The notes below the pieces were generated by a model. That model was not told the origin of the DNA. It saw only the letters and a list, made by a program, of their open reading frames with translations, and searched no databases. DNA of 64,000 nucleotides from Chromatiales bacterium (GTDB lineage: Bacteria; Pseudomonadota; Gammaproteobacteria; Steroidobacterales; GCA-2729495). The stretch covers positions 1 through 64,000 of the forward strand of contig JACKNI010000003.1 in the NCBI GenBank assembly GCA_024234935.1, given 5' to 3'. This document shows, piece by piece, positions 34,107 to 44,082 of the stretch. Numbering within the stretch: position 1 is the stretch's first letter; each line of letters begins with the position of its first letter. The position numbers and the translations under genes are program-made.

Positions 34107-35479
34107 GCCTGTGCCTCCTGCACGCCGAGTACCGCAGCGCGGAAGGCGTCACCGCGTGCGCCGTAGTCGCGGTACATGTCGAGACTGCTGCAGGCCGGGG
34201 CCAGCAGCACAGTCCAGCCCGGCCTCGCGACCGCACGCGCCTCGCTTGCGGCTGCCGGCATGTCGTCGACCAGCCTGACCGGACATACGCCGTGCAAGGC
34301 GGTCGCCAGCAGTTCGCGATCACGGCCCAGCAATATCGCCACGCACTCGCGGCCCCGCAATACATCGGCCAGCGTCGCGAAACTTGCACCCTTGCCGTCG
34401 CCACCGGCGATCAGCACCAGCGGGCCGTCGAGACTGCTGATGCTCGCCACCGCGGCGCCGACATTGGTGGCCTTTGAATCGTCGATCCAGGTCACCCCGT
34501 CGCGGCAGGCAACCACCGCCATCCGGTGCGGCAGCGGCCGGTAGTTGCGCAGGCCAGGCACTAGCGTTGCCGGCTCCAGTCCGAGCGCAGCACCCAGGGA
34601 CAGCGCTGCCAGCGCGTTCGAGATGTTGTGCCGGCCGGTGAGCTTCAGTTCCGTCACCGGCAGCAAGGCTTCATCACCGCGGGCCAGCCAGCTGCCGTCC
34701 AGCCGCTGCAGCAGACCAAACTCACCGTCGCCAGGCGCACCGAGCCCGAAGCTGATGACCGGAACGCCGGCTGGCACGAGAGTCCTTAGTGCCGGCTCGT
34801 CACGGTTCAGTACCGCGACCTTGCAATGCGCGTAGACACGGGCCTTGGCCGCCGTATAACCGGCCATATCGCCGTGGATATCGAGATGATCCGGCGAGAC
34901 ATTCAGCAGAACTGCCGCTGCCGCATCGATCGGCTGGCTGCGCTCGAGCTGAAAGCTCGACAGCTCCAGCACATATACCTGTGTTTCCACATCGAGCAGA
35001 TCGAGCGACGGGATACCGAGATTGCCGCCGACGCCGACCCGCAGACCAGCGGCGGCAAGCATCTCGCCGAGCATCGAGGTCACGGTGCTCTTGCCGTTCG
35101 AGCCGGTGATGGCCACGATCGGCGCACGCGCCTCGCCGACAAAGAGATCGATATCGCTCAGCACGGGGATGCCGCGCCGACGCGCGTCCTGCAGCAGCGG
35201 CAGCTGCAGGTCCACGCCGGGTGACACCACCACCCGCGCGACATGCGCCGGGAGCTTCAGCGGAATCTGGCCGGTATGTGTTTCCACGCCCGGCATCGCC
35301 GTACGGATTGCGGAGAGCCCCGGCGGCGCGGCGCGCGTATCGGCAAATACCGCTGTCACACCACGGTCGGCAAGGTAACGGGCGCAGGCAGCGCCGGTCC
35401 CGCCCATGCCCAGCACGAACACCGGCCCCGTCGCTTGCGCCTGTCCACTGTACTGCGGACTCATTACTGCGGCCCCCAT
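34103..35479 (-). CDS. murD: UDP-N-acetylmuramoylalanine--D-glutamate ligase MurD
   Basis: 458 residues. N-terminal VLGMGGTGAACARYL, ATP loop TGSNGKSTVTSML, Mg site region NVSPDHLDIHGDM, and C-terminal LIAGGDGKGASF. Adds D-Glu. Start ATG at 35479, touching the mraY TGA; the GTG one codon upstream is an alternative. Confidence 0.96.
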   Translation of the reverse strand: MGAAVMSPQYSGQAQATGPVFVLGMGGTGAACARYLADRGVTAVFADTRAAPPGLSAIRTAMPGVETHTGQIPLKLPAHVARVVVSPGVDLQLPLLQDARRRGIPVLSDIDLFVGEARAPIVAITGSNGKSTVTSMLGEMLAAAGLRVGVGGNLGIPSLDLLDVETQVYVLELSSFQLERSQPIDAAAAVLLNVSPDHLDIHGDMAGYTAAKARVYAHCKVAVLNRDEPALRTLVPAGVPVISFGLGAPGDGEFGLLQRLDGSWLARGDEALLPVTELKLTGRHNISNALAALSLGAALGLEPATLVPGLRNYRPLPHRMAVVACRDGVTWIDDSKATNVGAAVASISSLDGPLVLIAGGDGKGASFATLADVLRGRECVAILLGRDRELLATALHGVCPVRLVDDMPAAASEARAVARPGWTVLLAPACSSLDMYRDYGARGDAFRAAVLGVQEAQA

Positions 35480-36561
35480 CACCGGATCTTCAGACTCGAC
35501 AGCCCGACCAGTACCAGCACCACGGTCACGATCCAGAAGCGCACGATGACTTTTGGTTCGGCCCAGCCCTTGAGTTCAAAGTGATGGTGCAGCGGGGCCA
35601 TGCGGAAAATGCGCTTGCCGGTCATCTTGAAAGAGGCCACCTGCATCATCACCGAGACAGTCTCGGCGACGAACACGCCGCCCATGATCAGCAGCACCAC
35701 TTCCTGGCGCACGACCACTGCCACCGCACCGAGCGCGCCGCCCAGAGCCAGTGCGCCGATGTCGCCCATGAAGACCTGGGCCGGATAGGTGTTGAACCAG
35801 AGAAAGCCGAGCCCGGCGCCGGCCAGCGCCGCGCAGAAAACGAACAGCTCGCCGGCCCCGGCTATATAAGGAATGCCGAGGTAGCGGGAAAAAATCGCAT
35901 TGCCGGCCACCCAGGCAAATACGCCGAGTGCGCCGCCGACCAGCACCGTCGGCATGATCGCCAGGCCGTCCAGACCATCGGTGAGATTCACCGCGTTGCT
36001 GCTGCCGACGATGACCAGACAGACAAAAGGCACGAAGAGCCAGCCGAGCGGAATGGAAATATCCTTCAGGTAGGGAATCAGCAGTGCAGTCGACTGCGGC
36101 GCATCGGCATGCCGGTAAAGCGCGACACCCACGATGATGGCGATCAGCAGCTGCCAGAAAAGTTTCTTCCCGGCCGACAGGCCCTTCGGATCACGCAGCA
36201 CGAGCTTGCGGTAGTCATCGACGAAACCGATCAGGCCATAGCAAAAGGTCACGCCGATCACGACCCAGACGAACAGGCTGCGCAGATCGGCCCACAACAG
36301 CGTGCTGAAGATGATCGCGAGCAGGATCAGCGCCCCGCCCATGGTCGGCGTACCGGCTTTCTGCAGGTGGGTCTGCGGACCGTCCTGGCGAACGGTCTGG
36401 CCGATCTGCCGCAGGGTCAGGCGACGGATCAGCGGTGGACCAAGAAACAGCGACAGCGCCAGTGCCGTCAGCGCGCCGAGAATCGCGCGCATCGTCAGAT
36501 AGGTGAAGACGTTGAAGCCCGACACGTAGCCCTTCAGGCCTTCTGCCAGCAGCAGCAGCAT
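35479..36561 (-). CDS. mraY: Phospho-N-acetylmuramoyl-pentapeptide transferase MraY
   Basis: 360 residues, exactly the E. coli length, about ten membrane helices. Catalytic segments [19 protein letters not shown] and the HHHFELKGW motif. Makes lipid I from UDP-MurNAc-pentapeptide and undecaprenyl phosphate in the inner membrane. The start abuts the murF stop. Confidence 0.97.
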   Translation of the reverse strand: MLLLLAEGLKGYVSGFNVFTYLTMRAILGALTALALSLFLGPPLIRRLTLRQIGQTVRQDGPQTHLQKAGTPTMGGALILLAIIFSTLLWADLRSLFVWVVIGVTFCYGLIGFVDDYRKLVLRDPKGLSAGKKLFWQLLIAIIVGVALYRHADAPQSTALLIPYLKDISIPLGWLFVPFVCLVIVGSSNAVNLTDGLDGLAIMPTVLVGGALGVFAWVAGNAIFSRYLGIPYIAGAGELFVFCAALAGAGLGFLWFNTYPAQVFMGDIGALALGGALGAVAVVVRQEVVLLIMGGVFVAETVSVMMQVASFKMTGKRIFRMAPLHHHFELKGWAEPKVIVRFWIVTVVLVLVGLSSLKIR

Positions 36562-37952
36562 CAGTGCACCCCCGCCGTATCGCCACGCCCGGTGACCAGC
36601 TGCACCAGGCGCTCAAGCCCCGCGCTGCGTGAACCCTTGACGAGCAGATGGACGTCTGCAGTCATCCGGGGCCGCAGGACCTCGGCAAGTTCGGTGACAT
36701 CGGCGTACCAGCGAGCGTCCGGGCCGAAGCCTTCAGCGGCCGGTCGCGTCAGCTCACCGACACAGTAAAAGCGGTCGATGCCGCTCTGTGCCGCCAGCAC
36801 ACCAACCTCGCGGTGCAGGGCTGCCGCATCCGGACCGAGTTCAGCCATTCCGCCGAGAACCAGCCAGCGCTGCCCGTCGAGACCGGCGAGAAACTGTATG
36901 GCCGCGGCGACCGAACCCGGATTGGCGTTGTAGCTGTCATCGAAGATCGTGCTGCCGGCCGGACCGGGTTCGGCGCGCAGGCGACCGGCGACGTTCGCCA
37001 TCTGCGCCAGGCCATCGCGCACTGCCTGCAGGCTGGCCCCGGCGGCGAGCGACGCGGCCGCTGCGGCCAGCGCGTTGCGCACGTTATGGCCACCGGACAT
37101 CGGCAGTTCAACCGGTATCCCGGCGGTCGGCGTGAGCAGCCGGAAACCGAGGCTCCGCACGCCGGAAGCCTGCACCTCGACGGCGCGATAGTCCGCCTCC
37201 GGCGACAGGCCGAATGAACGATAGCTGATGTCCTTGCGAAGGCTGCGCCAGTAACCGTAGAAAGGGTCATCCCGGTTGATGATGGCGATGCTCCCGGCAG
37301 GCAGACCCGCAAACAGCTCGCCCTTCGCCTCGGCAACATCCTTGAGGGTGCCGCCGAATCCGCCCAGATGTGCCGGCCCGGCATTGGTAATGATGGCCAC
37401 CGTGGGCGCGGCTATCGCAGCCAGTCGGGCAATCTCGTGTTTTGCGCTTGCGCCCATCTCGATCACCGCAGCGCGGTGACTTTCGCGCATCCACAGCAGC
37501 GTGATGGGTACACCGATGTGGTTGTTCAGATTACCCCAGGTCACCAGCACACCGGCATCGTCGCCGGGACCGGCAAAGTGCGTGCGCAGTATGGTGCCGA
37601 CCATTTCCTTGACGGTGGTCTTGCCGTTGCTGCCGGTCACTGCAACGAGCGGCAGGCTGAAACGCTTGCGCCACATCGTTGCGAAGCTGCGCAGTGCTTC
37701 GCCCGCGTCCGCCACATGTATCTGCGGCAGATCGATCGACTGTCGCTCCTCGATGACAACGCCGGCGGCGCCGGCCGCCGCGGCATCGCGGGCAAACTCC
37801 GCCGCGTTGTGCCGCACGCCACGCAGGGCGAAGAACAACTGGCCCGGCTCCAGGCTGCGGCTGTCGGTACTCACCGAATCAAAACCCGCATCAGTGCCGA
37901 TCAGCGTGCCGCCTACCGCCTCTGCAACCATGCCGAGCGTACCCATGGTCAT
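36561..37952 (-). CDS. murF: UDP-MurNAc-tripeptide--D-Ala-D-Ala ligase MurF
   Basis: 463 residues. ATP loop [26 protein letters not shown], and [15 protein letters not shown] typical of MurF. Joins the Ddl product to the UDP-MurNAc-tripeptide made by MurE. ATGA overlap with murE. Confidence 0.96.
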   Translation of the reverse strand: MTMGTLGMVAEAVGGTLIGTDAGFDSVSTDSRSLEPGQLFFALRGVRHNAAEFARDAAAAGAAGVVIEERQSIDLPQIHVADAGEALRSFATMWRKRFSLPLVAVTGSNGKTTVKEMVGTILRTHFAGPGDDAGVLVTWGNLNNHIGVPITLLWMRESHRAAVIEMGASAKHEIARLAAIAAPTVAIITNAGPAHLGGFGGTLKDVAEAKGELFAGLPAGSIAIINRDDPFYGYWRSLRKDISYRSFGLSPEADYRAVEVQASGVRSLGFRLLTPTAGIPVELPMSGGHNVRNALAAAAASLAAGASLQAVRDGLAQMANVAGRLRAEPGPAGSTIFDDSYNANPGSVAAAIQFLAGLDGQRWLVLGGMAELGPDAAALHREVGVLAAQSGIDRFYCVGELTRPAAEGFGPDARWYADVTELAEVLRPRMTADVHLLVKGSRSAGLERLVQLVTGRGDTAGVH

Positions 37953-39454
37953 GCACCCGGCCCCTGCTGCGCGACAGACAGCGCCGCGGCAGCGACCGCC
38001 ACATCGGAAAACGGCAGGCTCGCACCGGCCACGATCTGTGTCTGCTCATGGCCCTTGCCGGCAATCAGGATCGCGTCGCCGGGAGCGGCCAGGTGTATGG
38101 CCCGCCGGATGGCTGCCGCACGGTCCGGTATCACCTGCACCGCCGTGCCGGATCCCGCGCCGGCAAGAATGTCGTCGATGATCTGCCGTGAATCCTCGTC
38201 ACGGGGATTGTCGTCCGTGATGATCACGTGGTCGGCAAGTTCGACCGCCACGCTGCCCATGAGCGCACGCTTGCCGCGGTCACGGTTGCCACCGCAGCCG
38301 AACACGCACCAGAGCTGGCCGCTGCAGTGCGCGCGAATCGCCGCCAGCGCCTTGCGCAGCGCATCGGGCGTGTGTGCAAAATCAACCAGCACGGCCGGCT
38401 GACCGGCGGATGCAGGAACAAGCTGCATGCGCCCCGGCGGCGCCGTGCAGTCCGCGAGGGCGGCGACGACACGATCGAGCGGCCAGCCTTCGGCCAGCAG
38501 TATGCCCGCGGCCAGCAGCAGATTTTCGGCATTGAAGCGGCCCCAAAGACGGCTGCCGAGCCGTGCCGTACCGAAATCACCGCGGAGATCCAGCACCAGA
38601 CCATCGGCACCGGTCTGCACCAGCTCGGCGCGCAGCTTCGCCGCCGGATTGCCGTCCATGCTCACACCCAGACAAGCGGTTTCGGGTGGCAGCGAAGCCG
38701 CCAGTGTCCTGCCGAAGGGGTCGTCGAGGTTTATCACCGCTGTGCGCGCGCCAGCGCGGAACAACCGCGCCTTGGCATCGGCATAGTGCTGCGGATCGCG
38801 GTGATAATCGAGGTGATCGCGGCCGAGGTTGCTGAACGCGACAGTACTGAAATGCACGCCGTCGACGCGATGCTGATCGAGCGCATGCGAAGATACCTCG
38901 AGCACCGCATGGCGGGCGCCTGCGTCAGCCAGTTCGCGCAACTGGCGATGCAGCGTAATGCAGCCCGGTGTGGTCAACGCGCCCGCACGCACTTCAATGC
39001 CCAGCCCGTGACCGAGCGTACCCATGTAGCCCGCCGACTCGCCGAGCTTGCCGAGCGCCTGGGTCACCAGCCATGCCGTGGTCGTCTTGCCGTTGGTGCC
39101 GGTGATGCCGGTGACGGCAATTGCGGCAGACGGCGAGGCAAAGAAACGGTTGGCAATCTCGCCCAGCCGCTGGCCGAGATGCGGTACGGGAAAGCCACAG
39201 ACGTCGGCCGGCAGTACCGGCTCCTGTACATCGACATCCGGTTCCCAGGCAATGGCGGACGCACCCTCGGCCAGCACCTGATCGATGAATTCGAGGCCGT
39301 GGTGCGTGTTCCCCCGACAGGCGAGAAACAGCCCGTCCCGGCTCACACTGCGACTCTCCGTGCTGATATCGGCAACTTCGCGCTGCGGCACCTCTACCCC
39401 GAAGCCGTCGAACAGTGTGTGCAGATCCATGTCCTTGCTGATCACCAGATTCAT
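37949..39454 (-). CDS. murE: UDP-MurNAc-L-Ala-D-Glu--meso-diaminopimelate ligase MurE
   Basis: 501 residues. ATP loop TGTNGKTTTAWLV, DHLDYH, and the DNPR motif (TDDNPRDEDS) that selects meso-diaminopimelate over lysine, so the cell wall is DAP type. Start at 39454 overlaps the ftsI stop; a second in-frame ATG (MDLHTLFDG) lies eight codons in. Confidence 0.96.
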   Translation of the reverse strand: MNLVISKDMDLHTLFDGFGVEVPQREVADISTESRSVSRDGLFLACRGNTHHGLEFIDQVLAEGASAIAWEPDVDVQEPVLPADVCGFPVPHLGQRLGEIANRFFASPSAAIAVTGITGTNGKTTTAWLVTQALGKLGESAGYMGTLGHGLGIEVRAGALTTPGCITLHRQLRELADAGARHAVLEVSSHALDQHRVDGVHFSTVAFSNLGRDHLDYHRDPQHYADAKARLFRAGARTAVINLDDPFGRTLAASLPPETACLGVSMDGNPAAKLRAELVQTGADGLVLDLRGDFGTARLGSRLWGRFNAENLLLAAGILLAEGWPLDRVVAALADCTAPPGRMQLVPASAGQPAVLVDFAHTPDALRKALAAIRAHCSGQLWCVFGCGGNRDRGKRALMGSVAVELADHVIITDDNPRDEDSRQIIDDILAGAGSGTAVQVIPDRAAAIRRAIHLAAPGDAILIAGKGHEQTQIVAGASLPFSDVAVAAAALSVAQQGPGA

Positions 39455-41184
39455 GGCTGGTTTGCGGCCAGCGTCGTCGGACGCGGCACTTCATCCGCAG
39501 GCTTGCCATCGGGTGGAACGGCAAAGATGCGGAGCGCACCCGCGGCAATGGTGGAAAAGACCGGTGCGGCAACGTCGCCGCCGTAGTAGGCCGCTCCTTG
39601 TGGATCATCCACCACCACGACGATGGCGAAGCGGGGATCATCAACCGGCGTGATGCCGGCGAATACCGCGGTATGCCGATCGTCGGAATAACCGCTGGCG
39701 GTGAGCTTGCGCGCGGTCCCGGTCTTGCCAGCCACCCGGTAACCCGTCACTGCGGCCTTCACCCCGGTACCCTCTTCGCCGACAACCTGCTCGAGCATCG
39801 TCAGCAGGTCGCGTGCAACCTGTGCGCTCACGACCCGGCGGGCAATCGGCGCCTGGGAAATGCGCACCAGCGATACCGGCCGCTGCAGCCCTCCCGCGCC
39901 GAATACGGCATAGGCCTGGGCGAGTTGCAGCGGGGTTATGGACAGGCCGTAGCCGTAGCCCAGCGTGGCCTGCCCGATCGGCCGCCAGCTCTGGTATGGG
40001 GCCAGCACGCCGGCTGATTCACCCGGAAAACCGCTGCTGGTCAGCCGGCCCACGCCGAAGCGGCTGAGCGTGTTCCATAGCGAGTCCTTGTCGAGCTGCA
40101 TGACCACGTGGACGATGCCGACGTTGCTCGACTTGGCGAGGATCGTGCCGAGACTGATACGGCCGAAGTTCCGGTGATCCTCGATGTGCTTGCTGCCAAT
40201 CTGGATGAACCCGGGACTGGTATCCACCTGGCTCTGCGCATTGAAGCGCCCGCTGTCGAGTGCCGCTGCAACAATCAGCGGCTTGAAGGTCGACCCCGGC
40301 TCGATGATGTCGGTGATGGCGCGATTGCGGAACAGCGCGGGCTTGAGCTGGCTGCGGTCATTCGGATTGTAGGCCGGCTGGTTGACGTCAGCGAGCACTT
40401 CGCCGGTTGTGACATCGATGACGACTGCCGAAGCCGAAGCCGCGTGATACTGCTGAACGGCCGCCTTGAGCGCACGATAGGCAAAGTACTGGATGCGCAG
40501 GTCGATCGAGGTCACCAGATCACCGCCTGGCTGCGGCGGCTCGATACTCTCGACATCCTCGATCACCCGGCCCAGCCGGTCGCGCAGCACGCGCTTCTTG
40601 CCCGGAATGCCCTGCAGCCAGTTGTTGAACGCGAGCTCCAGCCCTTCCTGGCCCCGGTCATCGATGTTGGTAAAGCCGAGGAGATGGCCGGTCACTTCGC
40701 CGGCCGGATAGTAGCGACGGTACTCACGCAGCAGATGCACACCCGGAATCTGCAGGGCGTCGACCGCCGCCGCCTCGGCCGGATTCATGTGGCGCTTCAG
40801 ATAGACGAATTCCTTGCGCACATTGCGGGTAAGGCGTGCGGTGAGTTCGCCACCATTCATCTTCAGCAGGCGGGCCAGCCCGGGGATTTTCTCCGGCGAC
40901 TCGAGGAGCTGCGGGGGATTCACCCACACACTGTCGACCGGCGTACTGACAGCCAGCGGCACCCCGTTCCGGTCCTTGATAACACCGCGCGTGGCCGAAA
41001 GCGTGGCGACCCGCAGATGTCGTGCGGCCGCCTGGGCATTCAGGAATTCGGTATTGAACACCTGCAGATGCACGGCGCGCGCGACCAGTCCGCCCACCGA
41101 CAGCATCAGCAATGCAGCGACGAACCACATGCGCCAGATGAAGCTGCGCAGGGCGGGCTTCTGCTGCCTGTCCGTTCCGCTCAT
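39451..41184 (-). CDS. ftsI: Septal peptidoglycan transpeptidase FtsI (PBP3)
   Basis: 577 residues. Short cytoplasmic tail, one membrane helix (about 18-38), pedestal domain, and a transpeptidase domain with all three active-site motifs: SxxK in EPGSTFKPL, SxN in AKSSNVGI, KTG in VAGKTGTA. Crosslinks septal wall with FtsW. ATGA overlaps with ftsL and murE. Confidence 0.97.
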   Translation of the reverse strand: MSGTDRQQKPALRSFIWRMWFVAALLMLSVGGLVARAVHLQVFNTEFLNAQAAARHLRVATLSATRGVIKDRNGVPLAVSTPVDSVWVNPPQLLESPEKIPGLARLLKMNGGELTARLTRNVRKEFVYLKRHMNPAEAAAVDALQIPGVHLLREYRRYYPAGEVTGHLLGFTNIDDRGQEGLELAFNNWLQGIPGKKRVLRDRLGRVIEDVESIEPPQPGGDLVTSIDLRIQYFAYRALKAAVQQYHAASASAVVIDVTTGEVLADVNQPAYNPNDRSQLKPALFRNRAITDIIEPGSTFKPLIVAAALDSGRFNAQSQVDTSPGFIQIGSKHIEDHRNFGRISLGTILAKSSNVGIVHVVMQLDKDSLWNTLSRFGVGRLTSSGFPGESAGVLAPYQSWRPIGQATLGYGYGLSITPLQLAQAYAVFGAGGLQRPVSLVRISQAPIARRVVSAQVARDLLTMLEQVVGEEGTGVKAAVTGYRVAGKTGTARKLTASGYSDDRHTAVFAGITPVDDPRFAIVVVVDDPQGAAYYGGDVAAPVFSTIAAGALRIFAVPPDGKPADEVPRPTTLAANQP

Positions 41185-41459
41185 CGCCCCGTGACCTCGA
41201 TGCCGCGCGGATCAGGCATGTGCATCGCCAGCTTGTCGCGGGCCACGGTCTCGACGCGCGGATAGCTCGCCTGGGTGCTCTGTTCGATCTGCAGCCGGCC
41301 CCAGTCCATCTCGAGGCGATCGCGCTCCGCGGTCAGCGCCTGCAACTCGACGAACAGCTTGCGCGACTTGTGCTTGGCATAAACCGCAGCCACTGCCGAC
41401 ACCATCACGGCAGCAGCCAGCGTCGCGCAAATCGCCCGGCTGCGATCCGCCGGGGTCAC
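41181..41459 (-). CDS. ftsL: Cell division protein FtsL
   Basis: 92 residues. One membrane helix (about 9-28, ICATLAAAVMVSAVAAVY) followed by a heptad-rich periplasmic coiled coil (LFVELQALTAERDRLEMDW). Forms the FtsQLB complex. Identified mainly by size, topology and position between rsmH and ftsI. Confidence 0.92.
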   Translation of the reverse strand: MTPADRSRAICATLAAAVMVSAVAAVYAKHKSRKLFVELQALTAERDRLEMDWGRLQIEQSTQASYPRVETVARDKLAMHMPDPRGIEVTGR

Positions 41460-42400
41460 CGGAGCTTCTCCGCCGTGCGCAACACCGCACTCCGTGCCCG
41501 CGGGTTCTCTCGCAACTCGGCCTCGCCCGCCGTCACGGCCCGACTCAGTAGTTTCAGCGTGGGCAATGCCGACTCGGGGACAACCGGCACGTCGCGCAAC
41601 GCCGGATCCACACGCGAGTGGTCACGCAGAAAGCGCTTCACGATGCGGTCCTCGAGCGAATGGAAGCTGATGACACAGAGTCGCCCGCCCACAGCCAGCG
41701 CCGCGACTGCGCCACGCAGTCCGGCCTCCAGCTCTTCGAGCTCGCCGTTGATGAAGATGCGGATCGCCTGGAAGCTGCGGGTCGCGGCATGCCGGCCGGG
41801 TTCGCTGCGGATGACGCCGGAAATGATTCCGGCCAGCTGTGCGGTGCGCAAGACGGGCTCAACCTCGCGTGCGGCACAGATCGCGCGGGCGATGCGCCGC
41901 GAAGCACGCTCTTCGCCATAGCGCCAGAGCACGCTGGCAATATCCGACTCACTGGCGGTGTTGATCCAGTCCGCTGCAGACCGGCCGCTCGAAGGATCCA
42001 TGCGCATGTCGAGCGGACCATCAGCGCGAAAACTGAAACCGCGGGCCGGATCATCGAGCTGTGGCGATGAAACGCCGATGTCGAGCAGAATGCCGTGTAT
42101 GCAGCCAAGGTACCCCTGCTCCTCCAGCACTGCGCGCAGCTGCGAAAACCCTGTCTGCCGGATGCTGAAGCGCTGATCGGCTGCCTGCAGTGCGTTGCCC
42201 GCCGCGACAGCTTCCGGATCGCGATCCAGCGCCAGCAGCCTTCCATCCGGCCCCAGCTGTGCGAGGATGGCCCGCGCGTGCCCCCCGCGCCCGAAAGTAG
42301 CGTCGACATAGAGGCCATCAGCCCGGATGGCCAAATAACGAAGCACCTCGTCCAGCAGGACAGGTACATGTGAAATCACCCCAGCACCCCGCGTCTTCAT
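41456..42400 (-). CDS. rsmH: 16S rRNA (cytosine1402-N4)-methyltransferase RsmH (MraW)
   Basis: 314 residues from ATG 42400. HVPVLLDEVL at the N-terminus, SAM motif DATFGRGGHARAIL, and the C-terminal FHSLEDRIVKRF. Methylates C1402 in the ribosomal P site. Frame is open to 42454 but overlaps mraZ. Confidence 0.96.
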   Translation of the reverse strand: MKTRGAGVISHVPVLLDEVLRYLAIRADGLYVDATFGRGGHARAILAQLGPDGRLLALDRDPEAVAAGNALQAADQRFSIRQTGFSQLRAVLEEQGYLGCIHGILLDIGVSSPQLDDPARGFSFRADGPLDMRMDPSSGRSAADWINTASESDIASVLWRYGEERASRRIARAICAAREVEPVLRTAQLAGIISGVIRSEPGRHAATRSFQAIRIFINGELEELEAGLRGAVAALAVGGRLCVISFHSLEDRIVKRFLRDHSRVDPALRDVPVVPESALPTLKLLSRAVTAGEAELRENPRARSAVLRTAEKLR

Positions 42401-42434
42401 CAGGACGCGTTTGTTTGCGTTTTCGACGTCGTCC

Positions 42435-42890
42435 CTACAGCGAAAGCGACTCAAGCTCCGCCGGCAGGCCGAGTCCGTCCCCTGTCTCGTCGGTCAGCCA
42501 GCTGTCCCGACGTTCGTTCCAGCGCGCCTCGTCCCAAAGCTCGAACTTGTTGCCCTGCCCGATCAGCATCGCCTGGCGTTCAAGACCGGCAAACTCACGC
42601 AGCTCGCGTGGAATCAGCACTCGCCCATGACCATCGACTTCAAGTTCGCTGGCGTAACCAACCATCAGTCGCTGCAAACGCCGCGTGCTCTTGTTGAAGC
42701 TCGACAGGCGCATGAGCTTGCGCTCGATCTCTTCCCAGTCCGGCAGCGGGTAAATCAGCAGGCAGTGGTCCTGGTCCACGGTACAAATCAGGTGTCCGGC
42801 ACAACGAGCTGCCAGCCGGTCGCGATAGCGCGCCGGGACAGCCAGCCGGCCCTTGGCATCAAGGGTGATTTGAGTTGCTCCACGGAACAC
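42435..42890 (-). CDS. mraZ: Transcriptional regulator MraZ
   Basis: 151 residues with two SpoVT/AbrB-like DNA-binding halves, [14 protein letters not shown] (about 11-24) and [18 protein letters not shown] (about 85-102). MraZ forms a ring that binds repeated boxes in its own promoter and represses the dcw operon. Exactly such boxes lie upstream. GTG start at 42890. Confidence 0.96.
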   Translation of the reverse strand: MFRGATQITLDAKGRLAVPARYRDRLAARCAGHLICTVDQDHCLLIYPLPDWEEIERKLMRLSSFNKSTRRLQRLMVGYASELEVDGHGRVLIPRELREFAGLERQAMLIGQGNKFELWDEARWNERRDSWLTDETGDGLGLPAELESLSL

Positions 42891-42910
42891 TGCCGTCAGG
42901 GCCTTTTGGC

Positions 42911-42944
42911 CCCTTTTCTCCCACTACATGCCACTTCGCTCCAC
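42911..42944 (-). promoter_or_regulatory. MraZ operator: four 10-bp-spaced G-boxes
   Basis: Read on the minus strand: GTGG (42941-42944), GTGG (42931-42934), GTGGG (42920-42924) and GGGG (42911-42914), spaced exactly ten bases apart. This fits the direct-repeat sites bound by MraZ rings in other gammaproteobacteria. The first box overlaps the -10 hexamer, which suits autorepression. Confidence 0.85.
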
Positions 42945-42971
42945 TATAGGTTTGAGCCGCACATGCGTCAA
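42943..42971 (-). promoter_or_regulatory. Sigma-70 promoter of mraZ / the dcw operon
   Basis: TTGACG (42966-42971) and TATAGT (42943-42948) on the minus strand with a 17-base spacer. Start site predicted near 42936, leaving a leader of about 46 bases that contains the MraZ boxes. Upstream (42972-43253) I see no gene, only sequence leading into the accessory region. Confidence 0.85.
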
Positions 42972-43323
42972 CACAAGTGGCAAAAAAAAGCACAAGCGAC
43001 AGGGGCTTAGCGCATGAAAACAAGACTCCGCCATGGATCCGGAGCCGAGGTCGTTTCGGAAATCATGGGCTTAGGGGGCGTTTCTCGCGGCGATCTCAAG
43101 ACCAGTTGCGAGCGCAGGGCGAAGCATCGGCCACCCGTCGGCGAGGCGCTGGCCGGGGAATCCGCGCAAACAGCGGTGGGGACAGGCCTATTTCTGCTCC
43201 GGAACGGGCAGCAAGGAGAAATCATATAACTGCGTCACGGGCGCGGGGGGCTGGGTAATCCCCCCGGAATTTAGCTGAAGCCAGAAGTGGAATTTTCTCG
43301 TAATCTGAGTCGAGGAGATTCCC

Positions 43324-43590
43324 GTGAAGAAATCGCGATTTACCGACAGCCAGATCATTGGCGTTTTGAAGCAGGCGGAGGCCGGTAGCCCGGTCCCGGA
43401 GCTGTGCCGGACGCATGGCATCAGCAGCGCCACGTTCTACAAGTGGCGGGCAAAGTACGGCGGCCTGGATGTGCCGATGATGTCCCGGATCAAGGAGCTG
43501 GAGGAAGAGAACCGGCGCTTGAAGAAGATGTACGCCGAGGTACAGATGCGGGCCGAGATCATGAAGGAGGCCCTCACAAAAAAATGGTGA
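43324..43590 (+). CDS. IS3-family transposase OrfA
   Basis: 88 residues from a GTG. MKKSRFTDSQIIGVLKQAEAG-type helix-turn-helix start followed by a leucine-zipper (IKELEEENRRLKKMYAEVQ), as in the IS407 group of IS3. It would bind the element ends. Overlaps orfB at the usual frameshift zone near 43584-43590. Confidence 0.9.
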   Translation: MKKSRFTDSQIIGVLKQAEAGSPVPELCRTHGISSATFYKWRAKYGGLDVPMMSRIKELEEENRRLKKMYAEVQMRAEIMKEALTKKW

Positions 43591-43906
43591 GGCCATCTCA
43601 GCGGCGTGAGATGGCCAGATGGGCGGTCAAGGCTCGCGGGGCCCGCGTTCGCCAGCCTTGCGGGACTGGGCGCGGAACCGCGGTATCCACCTCGAACACA
43701 TCCAGCCCGGGAAGCCGCAGCAGAATGCCTACGTTGAACGCTATAACCGCACCGTGCGTTACGACTGGCTGAGCCAGACCTTGTTCGAGTCCATCAACGA
43801 CGTCCGGGAATCAGCTACCCGCTGGCTCTGGACTTACAACCACGAGCGTCCGAATATGGCCATCGGCGGCATCACCCCGATACAGAAACTGGCGATGGCC
43901 GCTTAG
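43584..43906 (+). pseudogene. IS3-family transposase OrfB, core deleted
   Basis: The first about 20 codons (VRPSQRREMARWAVKARGA) are joined, in a changed frame near 43640, to the last third (DWARNRGIHLEHIQPGKPQQ, then NAYVERYNRTVRYDWL through GGITPIQKLAMAA). Some 190 codons of the rve integrase core are missing, including both Asp residues of the DDE triad; only the final Glu (in AYVERYN) remains. Not functional. Confidence 0.88.
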
Positions 43907-43944
43907 CTCCACTTCTGCCAAGAGCTAATAAAGGGGGGATTACC

Positions 43945-44073
43945 ATAAACTGCGGAGTCACAGCTGGAGCATCGTCCAGACCACCTCCTCCGGCTCCAGT
44001 TATCACTGTCGCATCATTCGAAGCAGCAGCCACCGCATAGCTAAACGCGGCATAGGCGGCGCCATTGGCAAAA
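43945..44073 (-). pseudogene. RHS C-terminal hinge fragment (third copy)
   Basis: Encodes FANGAAYAAFSYAVAAA followed by a short unrelated tail (SNDATVITGAGGGG...). About 45 of 50 bases match the hinge of the RHS gene at 45194-45243. It begins just after the candidate immunity gene and is cut by the IS3 element at 43944. This is a remnant of another RHS tip cassette. Confidence 0.7.
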
Positions 44074-44082
44074 ACGCGTGCG

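Larger units (their letters stand above)
43254..43944 (+). mobile_element. Internally deleted IS3-family element (691 bp)
   Basis: Imperfect terminal inverted repeats start GGTAATCCCCCC at both ends (43254 on, and inverted to 43944) and stay similar for about 37 bases, ending in CAGAAGTGGA-like sequence. Between them lie a complete orfA and an orfB lacking its central catalytic region, so the element is non-autonomous. No obvious target duplication. It is inserted in RHS-derived sequence. Confidence 0.85.

Noticed and set aside
35221..36768. A 515-codon plus-strand frame opposite mraY and murF
   Set aside because: Shadow frame rich in His, Gln and Asp; both genes on the minus strand are fully recognised.
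43014..43229. A 71-codon frame between mraZ and the IS3 element
   Set aside because: No ribosome site, no homology, and it runs through the dcw upstream region into RHS-derived sequence.
43188..43253. Minus-strand continuation of an RHS tip beyond the IS3 element (reading PPAPVTQLYDFSLL)
   Set aside because: It loosely resembles the sequence on the other side of the IS but does not align as a target duplication or a continuous frame; could be chance.
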